56,766 nucleotides of DNA from Hydrogenophaga sp. (GTDB taxonomy: Bacteria; Pseudomonadota; Gammaproteobacteria; Burkholderiales; Burkholderiaceae_C). The DNA is taken from positions 1 to 56,766 of the forward strand of contig JAUYSB010000251.1 of NCBI GenBank assembly GCA_030696525.1, read 5' to 3'. The notes beneath the pieces were generated by a model, which was not told the origin of the DNA, searched no databases, and saw only the letters and a program-made list of their open reading frames with translations. Below, in pieces: positions 7,849-16,232 of the stretch; position 1 is the stretch's first letter, and each line of letters begins with the position of its first letter. Both the position numbers and the translations under genes were made by a program.

Positions 7849-8538
7849 TCAGCCAGGCTGCATTCGGTTGATCGCAGCGGTGGAGAGCGGTTTGATGCTG
7901 AACGACGCGAGAGCGCTTGCCTTCGACGTGTTCCCCGCCAGGGCGGCCTTGAAGAACTGGCGCGAAGCGTAATGCTCTTTCGATGCTTGTTGATCAAGGC
8001 CGTGGACGGCAGACTCAGATGCGCTTCCAGGCCCTAGAACTGGCATTCGACGCCGGTTCATCAGCTCAGAGACACGCTCACGATCTCCATCGGTGAGTGG
8101 ATTGGCAAAACTCCACGACTCGTTCAGCCGTTTGTCATGGAACGCCACCCATGCCATGGCCAGTCGACCCCAACGGTCCTTCATCACATGGGTGAGATAC
8201 CCCGGTTTGAAGAACGAGGGATTTTCGGCAGTGGGGTTGCTGCGCCGCCACTCCTGAACCTCAAAAAAATGCATCTGGGGCATGGCCATCACTTCGATTG
8301 GCTCTCCAGGAACCATGCTGCAAGCCTCTGTCGGGTGCACCGAGACAGTGGCTCCGCCCGGGGTTCGCAAGAGCAGGTTCCCATCCTCAAGGACGCGCTG
8401 GAAGAAGAGGTGCGGCAGTTCGGCCGAGGCGGCGCCACGGTGCTGCCAATTTCTCAGCTCGTAAAGCGCAGATCGAGACACGATCTGCACACGATCCAGT
8501 GGTCGCAGCCCTAGTGCACGACCGATGTCCAGCTTCAT
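7849..8538 (-). CDS. Conserved-looking hypothetical protein
   Basis: 229 residues, starting MKLDIGRALGL after a GGAGGG ribosome site. Soluble, no signal peptide or membrane segment. The N-terminal half has a beta-rich, KilA/regulator-like feel (DGNLLLRTPGGATVSVHP), but no motif is diagnostic. Single gene with its own terminator (7752-7791). Function unknown. Confidence 0.7.
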   Translation of the reverse strand: MKLDIGRALGLRPLDRVQIVSRSALYELRNWQHRGAASAELPHLFFQRVLEDGNLLLRTPGGATVSVHPTEACSMVPGEPIEVMAMPQMHFFEVQEWRRSNPTAENPSFFKPGYLTHVMKDRWGRLAMAWVAFHDKRLNESWSFANPLTDGDRERVSELMNRRRMPVLGPGSASESAVHGLDQQASKEHYASRQFFKAALAGNTSKASALASFSIKPLSTAAINRMQPG

Positions 8539-8673
8539 GGAGCGCCCTCCATCAAACTGAGTTGTTTGAGCAGCAAGCCATCATCGCAGATGCACGGCGG
8601 CAAACCAGCCTTGCGACGCCACCATGCAGCATCAAATGAGTTTGGTTTCATGAGAGTTCATAGATAGAAATGA

Positions 8674-8717
8674 AAAACCCCCACCAGCAAGCCAGAGGCA
8701 TGCGGAATGGGGGTTTT
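8674..8717 (-). terminator. Intrinsic terminator of the glycine-zipper gene
   Basis: Arms AAAACCCCC (8674-8682) and GGGGGTTTT (8709-8717); on the minus strand the stem is followed by a U-rich run. Confidence 0.8.
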
Positions 8718-8732
8718 ACGTTCAGGGAAGGC

Positions 8733-9395
8733 TCAGTCGGCCGACTCGTAAGGACCAGGCAGTGGGTAGCCTTGGCTCTGACTTGCCGGGCTCATGGCCA
8801 CGGGGTACGCCTGGGGTGCCACTTGGTAGACCGCAGGAGCTTGGTAGGTGATGGGAGCGACAGGCTGCGCTTGGGGAATGATGCGGTTCACACCACGATC
8901 ATTGAGAACCAAGACGGCCTGGCCGATACCGACCTGAGGGGCAGGCAGCGGTTGAACCACTGCCATGAGGCGCGGATTACCGCGTTCAGTAGGGATCGCC
9001 ACCACGATTTCAATCGCCGTGTTCTGACCCATGCGATCTGCAACAGCCGAACCACCAAGACCACCCAGGCCTGCGCCGAGGATGCCAAGCGCCATGCGGG
9101 CGCTGGTGTTCTTGGTGTTTTTCGCCAATGCATATCCAACAGCGCCACCAAAGGCAGCGCCAGTTGCGGTACCGACTTGCGTTGCGCGAGACGACGGGTT
9201 GACCGTCACTTCGCGAATGCTGACCACGGTACCGCCGAGCACGCTTTGCGCACGCTGGCCACCGTCGTACACGTTGCCGGTTTGGGCAAACGTGTTCGTA
9301 GCGAAGACCAGCATGGCAAAGACCACAGCCACTTCAGCCAGGAGGCCGAAGAGGTTGAGGCGTTGTGCGCGGGAGAGAGAGAAGCTTGCTTGCAT
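8733..9395 (-). CDS. Exported glycine-zipper protein (SlyB/17 kDa antigen type)
   Basis: 220 residues from MQASFSLSRAQR, preceded by TTTTGGAAA; a longer reading frame upstream has no ribosome site. An N-terminal hydrophobic segment (residues 14-37, ending TFAQ) exports or anchors it. Residues 75-125 are a glycine-zipper two-helix motif (GAAFGGAVGYALA...GAGLGGLGGSAVADRM) like outer-membrane SlyB-type proteins. No lipobox cysteine is visible, and the C-terminus is Pro/Gln/Tyr-rich. Such domains insert in or span envelope membranes. Single gene with terminator. Confidence 0.75.
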   Translation of the reverse strand: MQASFSLSRAQRLNLFGLLAEVAVVFAMLVFATNTFAQTGNVYDGGQRAQSVLGGTVVSIREVTVNPSSRATQVGTATGAAFGGAVGYALAKNTKNTSARMALGILGAGLGGLGGSAVADRMGQNTAIEIVVAIPTERGNPRLMAVVQPLPAPQVGIGQAVLVLNDRGVNRIIPQAQPVAPITYQAPAVYQVAPQAYPVAMSPASQSQGYPLPGPYESAD

Positions 9396-9646
9396 GATTT
9401 TTTTCCAAAAAAATGCAGGCAAACGTGTCCCAACAGGGAGCTGTTTCCCTGCAGGGTTGACGCGGCGTGAGCCACTGAATGCGATCCAGGGCTTGAAGCC
9501 AAGGACCTTGTTGTGAAAGATGCTGTCAGGCACAGCTGCCTAGTCCAAGATGGACAAGAAACCTCATTGTAGGGGGGGAGCAATCGCCCTACCATTGTGC
9601 GATCCACACTGAGTGTGCATCGCAAGGGGTCTGGTAGCCTCGACTC

Positions 9647-10078
9647 ATGAGCTTCGAAATCGACCTACACGACGAAGAAACCTTCGCCTACGACGCCGAG
9701 CCGCAGGCGTTTGTTTTGCTTGACCAATCCCCAATCGTTTTCACGGTGAGGGGCATCAGGTTTTTCAAACCGCGATTCGCTCACATTGGGATTGATATCG
9801 GGGCAATCACGACTGAGGAAAAGTTTCGCGACACCCTATATGCCTGGTCCCTGGTTGAGTATGAGCTGCTACGGACCAAAATAGCGTCTGATGCAGCCAA
9901 GAGCCCAACTGCCTTTGAACATCAGGCGCTGTTGGCCGCCATCGATGGCGACGAAAAGACCTTGATGAGGGTGATGGACAAGCGTATCCACCTGGGCCGA
10001 ACCGGGCTCAAGCTGGTTCGCCCAACCACCGCCGATGACACGCAGTTGGCTGCAAGCCCAATCCCTGATGCACTCTGA
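9647..10078 (+). CDS. Hypothetical protein
   Basis: 143 residues, acidic N-terminus (MSFEIDLHDEETFAYD). No recognised domain. Overlaps the start of the next gene by 11 bp, so the two are probably translated together. Function unknown. Confidence 0.65.
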   Translation: MSFEIDLHDEETFAYDAEPQAFVLLDQSPIVFTVRGIRFFKPRFAHIGIDIGAITTEEKFRDTLYAWSLVEYELLRTKIASDAAKSPTAFEHQALLAAIDGDEKTLMRVMDKRIHLGRTGLKLVRPTTADDTQLAASPIPDAL

Positions 10079-10592
10079 ACCGCTTTCTGTGAAAAACGAA
10101 GACTCTCAGCAGCCCGTCTTCCATGTCTTGTTCCGCGATGTCGCGCCAAGAACGGCTCCTGCTGTTGAAGAGGTGGAGGTTTGGCGCTTTGTTTCACAAC
10201 ACTTGCACACAAATTCCCTCCCCTTGGTTCTGTTTCGCCCGAGTGATCTTGTTTGGCAGTCAGGCAGCGAGAACATCAAGGCAGAGATTCGGGGGTTGGT
10301 CACCGATTACGCCCCTCATTTCGGCTACCCGTGCACTGTGACGAGCGATTCGAGATCGCACAAACGTCACGCAGTCTGGGTGCTGTGCATGCCCGACGAA
10401 AATTTCAGCATCTTGCAGATCCAGATGTTCGAAGACGAGGACGCCCCTGACGAAGTGATCCTGACACCCGTCTTCTCGATCGATCCAACGGTTCGGCCTG
10501 GGAGTCTTGAGGCATTGGATCTGCTGTTCAGCCACGTTGTGCAGCCTTGCTACGACATTCTGCAATCCCGGCCTTCCCCACGCTCGTACTGA
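10068..10592 (+). CDS. Hypothetical protein
   Basis: 174 residues from the ATG at 10068; 10035 is an alternative. No known motif seen; acidic patch FEDEDAPDE near the middle. Second gene of a two-gene unit with 9647-10078. Palindrome P1 begins on the last base of its stop codon, and a strong terminator follows at 10674. Confidence 0.65.
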   Translation: MHSEPLSVKNEDSQQPVFHVLFRDVAPRTAPAVEEVEVWRFVSQHLHTNSLPLVLFRPSDLVWQSGSENIKAEIRGLVTDYAPHFGYPCTVTSDSRSHKRHAVWVLCMPDENFSILQIQMFEDEDAPDEVILTPVFSIDPTVRPGSLEALDLLFSHVVQPCYDILQSRPSPRSY

Positions 10593-10608
10593 GCAAAACC
10601 GGTTTGCG
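10592..10608. repeat. Dispersed palindrome copy P1
   Basis: AGCAAAACCGGTTTGCG. One of eight copies of GCAAAMCNGKTTTGC. It begins on the stop codon of the preceding gene. Confidence 0.8.
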
Positions 10609-10673
10609 AGTCTTGCACGCCTCCCGCTGACCATCCACGGGCCTCCACCCAGCAATACGGTTCTTCAGGCCAA

Positions 10674-10712
10674 AAAAAACCATCCGACCCTCTGAAGGCT
10701 GGATGGTTTTTT
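10674..10712. terminator. Bidirectional intrinsic terminator
   Basis: AAAAAACCATCC (10674-10685) pairs with GGATGGTTTTTT (10701-10712). Lies between the convergent genes ending at 10592 and 10726. Confidence 0.88.
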
Positions 10713-10725
10713 CATTTGTGTGCGC

Positions 10726-10941
10726 TCAGTCAGTGCCAGATTGGCCTCGACCATGCTTGTTTTTTCCTTTGGACGGCGCCTTGTTGGCCCGCCCACTATC
10801 AGCATCGGCATGTCTTGCATCAGCTTCAGACTCTGCGAGCTTGAAGTAGATGAAGAGAATCCAGGCCAACGCGAGACTCAGGATCATGATGACCTTGATT
10901 GTTGCGTTGGTGTCGAACATGGCTGCTTGAAAGTCCTGCAT
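10726..10941 (-). CDS. Small single-pass membrane protein
   Basis: 71 residues; ribosome site AGGA seven bases before the ATG. One transmembrane segment (IKVIMILSLALAWILFIYF) followed by a basic, charged tail (KAPSKGKNKHGRG). No known family. Likely in one transcription unit with the membrane protein gene 11032-11397 upstream (90 bp gap). Confidence 0.65.
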   Translation of the reverse strand: MQDFQAAMFDTNATIKVIMILSLALAWILFIYFKLAESEADARHADADSGRANKAPSKGKNKHGRGQSGTD

Positions 10942-11031
10942 TTTGGTGTCCTAAGTGTAGATGTCGGCGTGCAAATTGCAATCCCGACTCAACTGAAAAG
11001 CGTGGTTGGAGCGAGTCAAACGGGGTCAGCG

Positions 11032-11397
11032 TTAGCCTTTTCCCCTTCGATTTGCGCTCCGTGCACGCTTGCCAGCGCTACTGACGGCGCGACTCTTGAG
11101 CTTGCGGATACGCCCACGAATTGCCACCACCGCCGTGGCGCAAAACACAAGCCAGCCAACGGCAATCGCAGATACGAACTTGTCGTCGGAGCTGTACCCC
11201 AAAAGCATCATCAAAGGCGATGCAATGGCAGTCAACAGAACCACCAGCTCTTTCACGGTGTCGAGCGTGTCAATGTCGTCGACCACGCGAACGAGCGCGT
11301 TAATGAGCGTACGGTGTAGCCAACGAAGTGCCCACACGAATGCCGGCAAGGCTGGTACTACCAGCAGCGCCAGGCTAAGAAACGTTGAAAAAGTCAT
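11032..11397 (-). CDS. Small integral membrane protein
   Basis: 121 residues after the ribosome site GGGAG. Three hydrophobic segments (residues 3-25, 49-68 and 74-92), then a strongly basic C-terminus (RGRIRKLKSRAVSSAGKRAR). No family recognised. Upstream of and same strand as another small membrane protein. Confidence 0.7.
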   Translation of the reverse strand: MTFSTFLSLALLVVPALPAFVWALRWLHRTLINALVRVVDDIDTLDTVKELVVLLTAIASPLMMLLGYSSDDKFVSAIAVGWLVFCATAVVAIRGRIRKLKSRAVSSAGKRARSANRRGKG

Positions 11398-11477
11398 TTT
11401 GTCTCCCTGTTCTGGTTAATGAATCCCGACAGGCAGACCAATCCCCAACCGGGACAGATCAATCCCGGCAGGCCGAA

Positions 11478-11517
11478 AAAAAACACGGCCCTGACTTGCG
11501 TCGGGACCGTGTTTTTT
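11478..11517 (-). terminator. Intrinsic terminator
   Basis: AAAAAACACGG (11478-11488) pairs with CCGTGTTTTTT (11507-11517). It follows the 11528-11740 gene. Confidence 0.85.
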
Positions 11518-11527
11518 GTTGAAGCCT

Positions 11528-11740
11528 TCAGTGCATGACTGCAGGCTTGGTAGAAAGCAGTCGCTCCATCCGGTTGCGGCGCATGTGCCGCAGGATGAAA
11601 CGACCATCGAGAGAGGCTTCAGAGCCCTTCCCGAACGATTTGGAGAGTCTTTCAACCTCCTGAATCTTCTGATCCAACTCAGCGTCCGTGAGGCCGTCGA
11701 GTTGCTGGAAGAAACGCGCTTGGAACTGACGATCGAGCAT
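11528..11740 (-). CDS. Small hypothetical protein
   Basis: 70 residues from MLDRQFQARFFQQL, preceded by AAGGGGA; the longer frame lacks a ribosome site. Helical and charged, no motif recognised. Sixteen bases after the gene 11757-12017, so the two probably form an operon that ends at the terminator 11478-11517. Confidence 0.65.
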   Translation of the reverse strand: MLDRQFQARFFQQLDGLTDAELDQKIQEVERLSKSFGKGSEASLDGRFILRHMRRNRMERLLSTKPAVMH

Positions 11741-11756
11741 GATGGTCCCCTTCGGT

Positions 11757-12017
11757 TTAGTGAAGAGAAACGCCAGCCGAACGCTGCCCAGTGGTCCGAA
11801 TGCACTTGGCCAAGATCGCGTAACGAGTACGGTCATTGACAGAGTGCTCGGTCAGAGCGATCACACGGGCGCGCAGGCCCTCACGGACCCAGATCTTCGC
11901 AATCGATTCCAAGGTTTGCTTGGATTCGTCGTTCAGACGCGCTGGTGCTGCTTCGAATTGAGCCAACGTTGCAACGGGGAAGCGTGCGACGTTATCGATG
12001 AGAGCCGAGTTTGCCAT
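11757..12017 (-). CDS. Small hypothetical protein
   Basis: 86 residues from MANSALIDNVARF, preceded by GGAG nine bases upstream. Helical, no recognised domain. First gene of a likely two-gene unit. Its promoter region (12018-12376) is shared with the divergent DUF1173 gene and holds palindrome P2 and long inverted repeat A. Confidence 0.65.
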   Translation of the reverse strand: MANSALIDNVARFPVATLAQFEAAPARLNDESKQTLESIAKIWVREGLRARVIALTEHSVNDRTRYAILAKCIRTTGQRSAGVSLH

Positions 12018-12204
12018 TTTGATACTCCAGAGAGAAAAATGGACGAACTCAGTCCCTGAACGGGTTGAGCCCGTCCGGGTTGATGAAGTTGCTGAGAGGT
12101 CAGCTCCACGGCACAGAGTGCAGATGGGGGGAAGTTTAGCCACGGTTTTTGGCAACACTGTTTGGCGCTCCCCACCCCCCCCGCCTCAACCACTCCAATG
12201 GGTA

Positions 12205-12221
12205 AGCAAAACCGTTTTGCT
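12205..12221. repeat. Dispersed palindrome copy P2
   Basis: AGCAAAACCGTTTTGCT, a perfect 8-1-8 palindrome. Confidence 0.85.
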
Positions 12222-12272
12222 CAGGGGTTCGCTACCGTTTGTCGGCATTCTGGGAAAAATCGACATCGAACT

Positions 12273-12306
12273 CAGAGCAAGTGATCGCTGGGGAGCACTT
12301 GCTCTG
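12273..12306. repeat. Long inverted repeat A
   Basis: Arms CAGAGCAAGTG and CACTTGCTCTG (11 bp, perfect) with a 12-bp spacer. A second copy with the same arms and spacer length is at 38399-38430. It lies 70 bp upstream of the DUF1173 start. No U-tract follows, so it is not a normal terminator. Confidence 0.8.
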
Positions 12307-12376
12307 AATTCTGGGTTTGTGCAAAACGCTTTCCTTGGGAAACTCGTTTCACCCAAACTTCTCCAAGGTTTTCCGA

Positions 12377-13726
12377 ATGGCTTCGCCACTCCACCCCGTC
12401 AACCAGCGTCGCGCGACCGTACTGCTTGCAGGCCAAGCCGTGCCGGCCGCCGCGATACGGTCCGGTCCGGAGGCGTTCCAAGAGGTGCTGGCCCGAGCCA
12501 AAACACAATTTGGCTCGGCGCTGTGTCAATGCAAGCGTTCCCCGCTGCGCCTTGTCATCCGTGAGCGCAACAACAAGTTGCACCTGGCCTGCTGGCCGGA
12601 TCAAGCTCAAGAACACGCCCTTGACTGCCCGTTTTACTCGATTGAAGGGCAAGGTGGACGCGCCGCCTACGATCAAGGCGCCATCACCCCTGATGGCAAC
12701 GACACCAAGATCAAGCTCCATCACCCCGTGGTGCAAAAGCGCACCGAGGCCAGCCGAGACAGCGAGGCCAAATCCCGCTCGCGCCTGCACATATGGGGTC
12801 TGCTGCACCACCTGTGGGAGAGCGCCGGCCTCAACCGCTGGTATCCCGGCTGGACGCGCGATTGGGGCATGGTTCGCTACGTGCTACGCCGCGCCGCGCA
12901 AACCACCACCGTCGACAACGAGCCCCTGCTGCCCTCCCTGTATGTGCCGCCACCGTGGTCGCACAAGCGCCGCGATGCCATCGCCCAGCAGTGGAGCCAA
13001 TTCAAGCACCCCCTGATCACGAACCACAGGGGAACAAACACGGTCTTTTCGGGCTTCATCATCGGCTCCATCAAGTCGATGGAGAAGACGCCCTATGGTT
13101 TCGCCATCCGCATGCACCACATGGGCGAGCCGATCTACATCGATGAGGCTACCAGTGCGCGCCTGGCGAGCTACAGCCGCAAGGGCTGGGCCGCCGCCCG
13201 ACTGCTCGATACCACCTCGCAAAAGGCTGGCCCCGCAGACACGACCGCTCATGTCATCGCCGCGTTGCGCGTCCAGGCCTCGGCCAGCCGAACATTGGTT
13301 GCGATCGAGGGCGCCATGATGCGCGTGTCCAAAGCGTGGATTCCGGTGTCCAGCAGCTACGAAGAGGCGATGGCAGATGCTCTGGTAGAGAGTGATCGCC
13401 GATTTGTGCGCCCTCTGCACTACGACATCCACCACCTTGACCAGCCGCACTTTGTCCTGACCGACTGCGCCGATCCTCAAGGTCGCGACCCCCTGCCCCG
13501 CAAAGTGGCCATGTTCGTCTACGGCAAAGGCATCGATGAGGCGTATCAAGCCAAGATCGAACGCAATGACGCCGACCTCGCGCAACGCCTGGGCTACGGC
13601 ATGTGGAGCTGGAACACCAAAACCAGCACGACTCCCACATTGCCCGCTGTCCATCCGTCAGTGACGGCAGAACCCCGCGCCGCGCCGCCCCAATCGAGTG
13701 ACACAGCGCCCGCCTCAGCCAACTAA
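12377..13726 (+). CDS. DUF1173 family protein
   Basis: 449 residues from MASPLHPVNQR, with AAGG eight bases before the ATG. The pattern ALCQCKRSPLRLVIRERNNKLHLACWP...DCPFY near the N-terminus and the LLHHLWESAGLNRWYPGW block are typical of DUF1173 proteins, which are found on plasmids and integrative elements. The cysteines suggest a small metal-binding site. The last 40 residues are Pro/Ala/Ser-rich and probably disordered. The biological role of the family is not known to me. It is followed 47 bp later by the bactofilin operon on the same strand. Confidence 0.75.
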   Translation: MASPLHPVNQRRATVLLAGQAVPAAAIRSGPEAFQEVLARAKTQFGSALCQCKRSPLRLVIRERNNKLHLACWPDQAQEHALDCPFYSIEGQGGRAAYDQGAITPDGNDTKIKLHHPVVQKRTEASRDSEAKSRSRLHIWGLLHHLWESAGLNRWYPGWTRDWGMVRYVLRRAAQTTTVDNEPLLPSLYVPPPWSHKRRDAIAQQWSQFKHPLITNHRGTNTVFSGFIIGSIKSMEKTPYGFAIRMHHMGEPIYIDEATSARLASYSRKGWAAARLLDTTSQKAGPADTTAHVIAALRVQASASRTLVAIEGAMMRVSKAWIPVSSSYEEAMADALVESDRRFVRPLHYDIHHLDQPHFVLTDCADPQGRDPLPRKVAMFVYGKGIDEAYQAKIERNDADLAQRLGYGMWSWNTKTSTTPTLPAVHPSVTAEPRAAPPQSSDTAPASAN

Positions 13727-13773
13727 GTTTTTACCCGCACTTCAACACTTCAAATCATCCACAAAGGAATACC

Positions 13774-14457
13774 ATGGCAGTGACCACCCCCATCGAGACA
13801 GCCCACGTAGCAGCTACTGCTCTTGCAGGGAACCCAGAAATCGGCCTCCCTACCACCGAGCCCCAAAGCCCCGAGCTCTCCGATCTCGAGCTGCTGAACT
13901 TGGCGTTTGACTTGGGCTCGCCCATGACCGTGGATCTCGAAGAAGTCATCGTCACTGGCGCTGTCGACGAGAGCGTTGATGCACCTCTTGCTGTGGAATC
14001 GGTTCCTGAGAGCATGACCACAGCCAAGCTGGAAGCAGCGCCGGCCTTTGACTTCAATCCCGTCCTGCCGCAGTACCTGACCGGTGCACTGGCAACACCG
14101 ACCGAAACGCCCACCTCCGCTGGCAAGGCGACTCGACTCCCCGCTGGTTGGACTTTCTCCGGCCGAATTGTCTCCAACGGTGATGTCGAAATCGGTTGCC
14201 GCGTTGACGGTTCCATCACCTGTCTGAACCCGAAATCGTCGGTCCTCCTGCGCGCAGAGAGCACGACCGTTGGTGACGTGAAGGCAGAGTCGATCAGCGT
14301 CGAAGGCACCCTGACTGGCCGCATTGATGGTTCGAATGGCTCTGTCACCCTGGCCAAAAGCTCCAAGATCGAAGGCGAAGTCCGCTACTCCAACATCCAA
14401 ATGCACGGTGGCACCCACCGCATGAAGCTGGAGTACGTTGAGCCGGCCAAGGCCTGA
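13774..14457 (+). CDS. Bactofilin-like polymer-forming protein, long form
   Basis: 227 residues; AAGGAA ribosome site before the ATG. The first 120 residues are acidic and low in complexity; residues 125-210 form a right-handed beta-helix typical of bactofilins (repeating GRIVSNGDVEIGCRVDGSI...GDVKAESISVEGTLTGRI). Bactofilins polymerise into cytoskeletal filaments without nucleotide and act as membrane-linked scaffolds for wall enzymes and polar proteins. It heads a tight operon with a second bactofilin, an exported protein and an M15/DUF882-like protein, a context that suggests a wall or envelope role. Confidence 0.8.
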   Translation: MAVTTPIETAHVAATALAGNPEIGLPTTEPQSPELSDLELLNLAFDLGSPMTVDLEEVIVTGAVDESVDAPLAVESVPESMTTAKLEAAPAFDFNPVLPQYLTGALATPTETPTSAGKATRLPAGWTFSGRIVSNGDVEIGCRVDGSITCLNPKSSVLLRAESTTVGDVKAESISVEGTLTGRIDGSNGSVTLAKSSKIEGEVRYSNIQMHGGTHRMKLEYVEPAKA

Positions 14458-14489
14458 GTCGTCCAATCAAGATCGCAAGGAAATCCACC

Positions 14490-14885
14490 ATGAACACCGC
14501 AGTCTTCCAACAAGACAACGCATTCCCCATCCCCGCCGACTTCTCCACCGTGGTTTGCGCTCAGTCGCACCTGGTCGGCGATCTGCAAGGCGATGCAGGG
14601 CAAGACCTCGATCTACGTGTTGAAGGCATCATCAACGGCTCCGTGGTCATCCCCCAAGGCGGCGTCATCGTGATCGACGCCACGGGCACCATCGACGGCG
14701 AGCGCATTGAGGCCGACTACATCGTGGTCAAGGGCATTGCCAACGGCAAGATCATCTGCCGCAAAGGCTTGGAGATCGCCGCCGGTTCGATCATCAAGGG
14801 CGATATCGAATACCACGGCACCCTGGAGATGCAACGCACCAGCCGCGTCAACGCCTCGATCAGCTTCATGGGCCAAGGGAGCTGA
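14490..14885 (+). CDS. Bactofilin-like polymer-forming protein, short form
   Basis: 131 residues; AAGGAA ribosome site. Nearly all of it is bactofilin core (SHLVGDLQGDAGQDLDLRVE...GTIDGERIEADYIVVKGIANGKI). Thirty-two bases after the first bactofilin, and the next gene starts two bases after its stop. The pair differ in length and N-terminus, so they may co-polymerise or form separate layers. Confidence 0.8.
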   Translation: MNTAVFQQDNAFPIPADFSTVVCAQSHLVGDLQGDAGQDLDLRVEGIINGSVVIPQGGVIVIDATGTIDGERIEADYIVVKGIANGKIICRKGLEIAAGSIIKGDIEYHGTLEMQRTSRVNASISFMGQGS

Positions 14886-14887
14886 GC

Positions 14888-15445
14888 ATGTACCCGTGGT
14901 CTGCTTTCTCTCTCGGTGTTGGGGCATTGCCCCCAACGCACGTGAGCCCTCGAATCGAGAAGCTCCGTGAGTCCCGCTCGCGCAGCGCCACCTCACGAAA
15001 TGTGCTTGCAGTCGTGGCCACCACGGTTGCCGCGCTGCTGTCAGTGCTGCTCCCATTTCGCGCATCGGCCCAGGTACTCAGCCCGAAGCAAATGGCGCGT
15101 GTCATGACCCCCGCCACCGCGCAGGAGATCGCAGCCTCTCGCAACGTGGAGCTTGGCGCCTTTTCCTGCAGCGGTGGTCTGACCCTTACCCTTTTGGACC
15201 TGCCCAGCGCCCCGGGGAAGTTTCTGATGACCGTCAACAGCGCGAGCCTGCTGTTTGAATCCGTGCCCACGCAAACCGGCGCAGTCCGACTCGAAGAGCG
15301 TTCCGTTGGCCTTGCATGGATCCAGTTGCCCAACAAGTCGATGCTGCTCGATCAGCGCGCTGGCCAGCGCCTGGCCGACGAGTGCGCGAACTACGCACAG
15401 CAGACCTTCGCCGCCACGCGCCGGTTGCCAACTCTCTTGGACTGA
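14888..15445 (+). CDS. Exported protein of unknown function
   Basis: 185 residues. The first 38 residues are basic; a hydrophobic segment (NVLAVVATTVAALLSVLLPFRASAQ) then acts as signal or anchor, with a likely cleavage after ASA. The rest is soluble with two cysteines (FSCSGG and DECANYA). The start is two bases after the bactofilin stop, so it is probably translationally coupled. An ATG or GTG closer to the hydrophobic segment is possible. No family recognised. Confidence 0.65.
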   Translation: MYPWSAFSLGVGALPPTHVSPRIEKLRESRSRSATSRNVLAVVATTVAALLSVLLPFRASAQVLSPKQMARVMTPATAQEIAASRNVELGAFSCSGGLTLTLLDLPSAPGKFLMTVNSASLLFESVPTQTGAVRLEERSVGLAWIQLPNKSMLLDQRAGQRLADECANYAQQTFAATRRLPTLLD

Positions 15446-15542
15446 CACTCCGGCCCCCCAGGGCGAGCCAGATACCGCCGCAAATCCTGTCGATCATGAA
15501 CCGGGCATCTCACCGCGATTTGCCCGCTACACGCACGCTTGC

Positions 15543-16151
15543 ATGTTTCCCCATTCGCCACTGCTCCAACGCACCCATGAGGTCCCGACGAACGACCGAT
15601 CTTGTTTGACGCGCCGTCATGTCCTCTTGGCTGGCGCAAGCTCGTTCATGGCAATCAAGCCCTCATGGGCGAATGAAGCCCCTGGCCTTGCCAATGACTT
15701 TTGGCAGCGTCCACGCACCATTCGGATGCGTCACAGCAGTGGCGAGCGACTGCAATCGACCTACTGGTCAGACGGCGAAATCATTGGTACTGCCCACCAG
15801 GAGATCTCCTATTTCATGCGCGACCGCGTCGTTGGGAGAGGCGTAGTCATGGCACCTGTGCTTTTCGACATCCTGTACGGCGTGATTGGCTGGCTGGACT
15901 ACTTCAACGTCAAGTCCGAAGTCATCCTCACAAGTGGCTACCGCGATCCGCGTCGCAACGCGCGCATTGAAGGAGCCGCGTTGAACAGTCTTCACCCCCA
16001 GGGACGTGCCTCAGATGTGGCCATCCCCGGCGTTTCATCACGTCAGGTTTCATTGTTCGGCCAGTGGCTTGGTGGTGGGGGTGTCGGCTGGTATCCGCAC
16101 AAAGGCTTCATACACCTTGATGACGGGCGAGTACGCACCTGGCGCGGGTGA
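15543..16151 (+). CDS. DUF882/YcbK-like peptidase M15 family protein with Tat-like signal
   Basis: 202 residues from MFPHSPLLQ; the start is uncertain because a long frame runs upstream inside the previous gene. The N-terminus has a twin-arginine motif (CLTRRHVLLAGASSF...SWA). The catalytic-type pattern follows: TSGYRDPRRNARI, NSLHPQGRASDVAIPG (SxHxxGRAxD) and GFIHLDDGRVRTW, which supply the zinc ligands of M15_3/DUF882 peptidoglycan hydrolase-like proteins. Fourth gene of the bactofilin operon; bactofilins elsewhere scaffold peptidoglycan enzymes, so a joint envelope role is a fair inference. Confidence 0.8.
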   Translation: MFPHSPLLQRTHEVPTNDRSCLTRRHVLLAGASSFMAIKPSWANEAPGLANDFWQRPRTIRMRHSSGERLQSTYWSDGEIIGTAHQEISYFMRDRVVGRGVVMAPVLFDILYGVIGWLDYFNVKSEVILTSGYRDPRRNARIEGAALNSLHPQGRASDVAIPGVSSRQVSLFGQWLGGGGVGWYPHKGFIHLDDGRVRTWRG

Positions 16152-16232
16152 ATCCCAACACAAACCCTGAAGCCTTGTACTTGCTCAATCGACTACGCTT
16201 CATCTGTTCCTCGCAACCGAGAATTTTTAGGC

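Larger units (their letters stand above)
12018..12376. other. Divergent intergenic region holding P2 and inverted repeat A
   Basis: 359 bp without a gene between the 11757-12017 gene and the DUF1173 gene. It holds palindrome P2 (12205-12221) and the long inverted repeat 12273-12306. A candidate control region for both neighbours. Confidence 0.6.

Noticed and set aside
8670-9470. 266-codon plus-strand frame over the glycine-zipper gene
   Set aside because: Antisense shadow that also runs through the terminator; the minus gene has a signal sequence and ribosome site.
12884-13654. 256-codon minus-strand frame inside the DUF1173 gene
   Set aside because: Antisense shadow of a well-supported gene.
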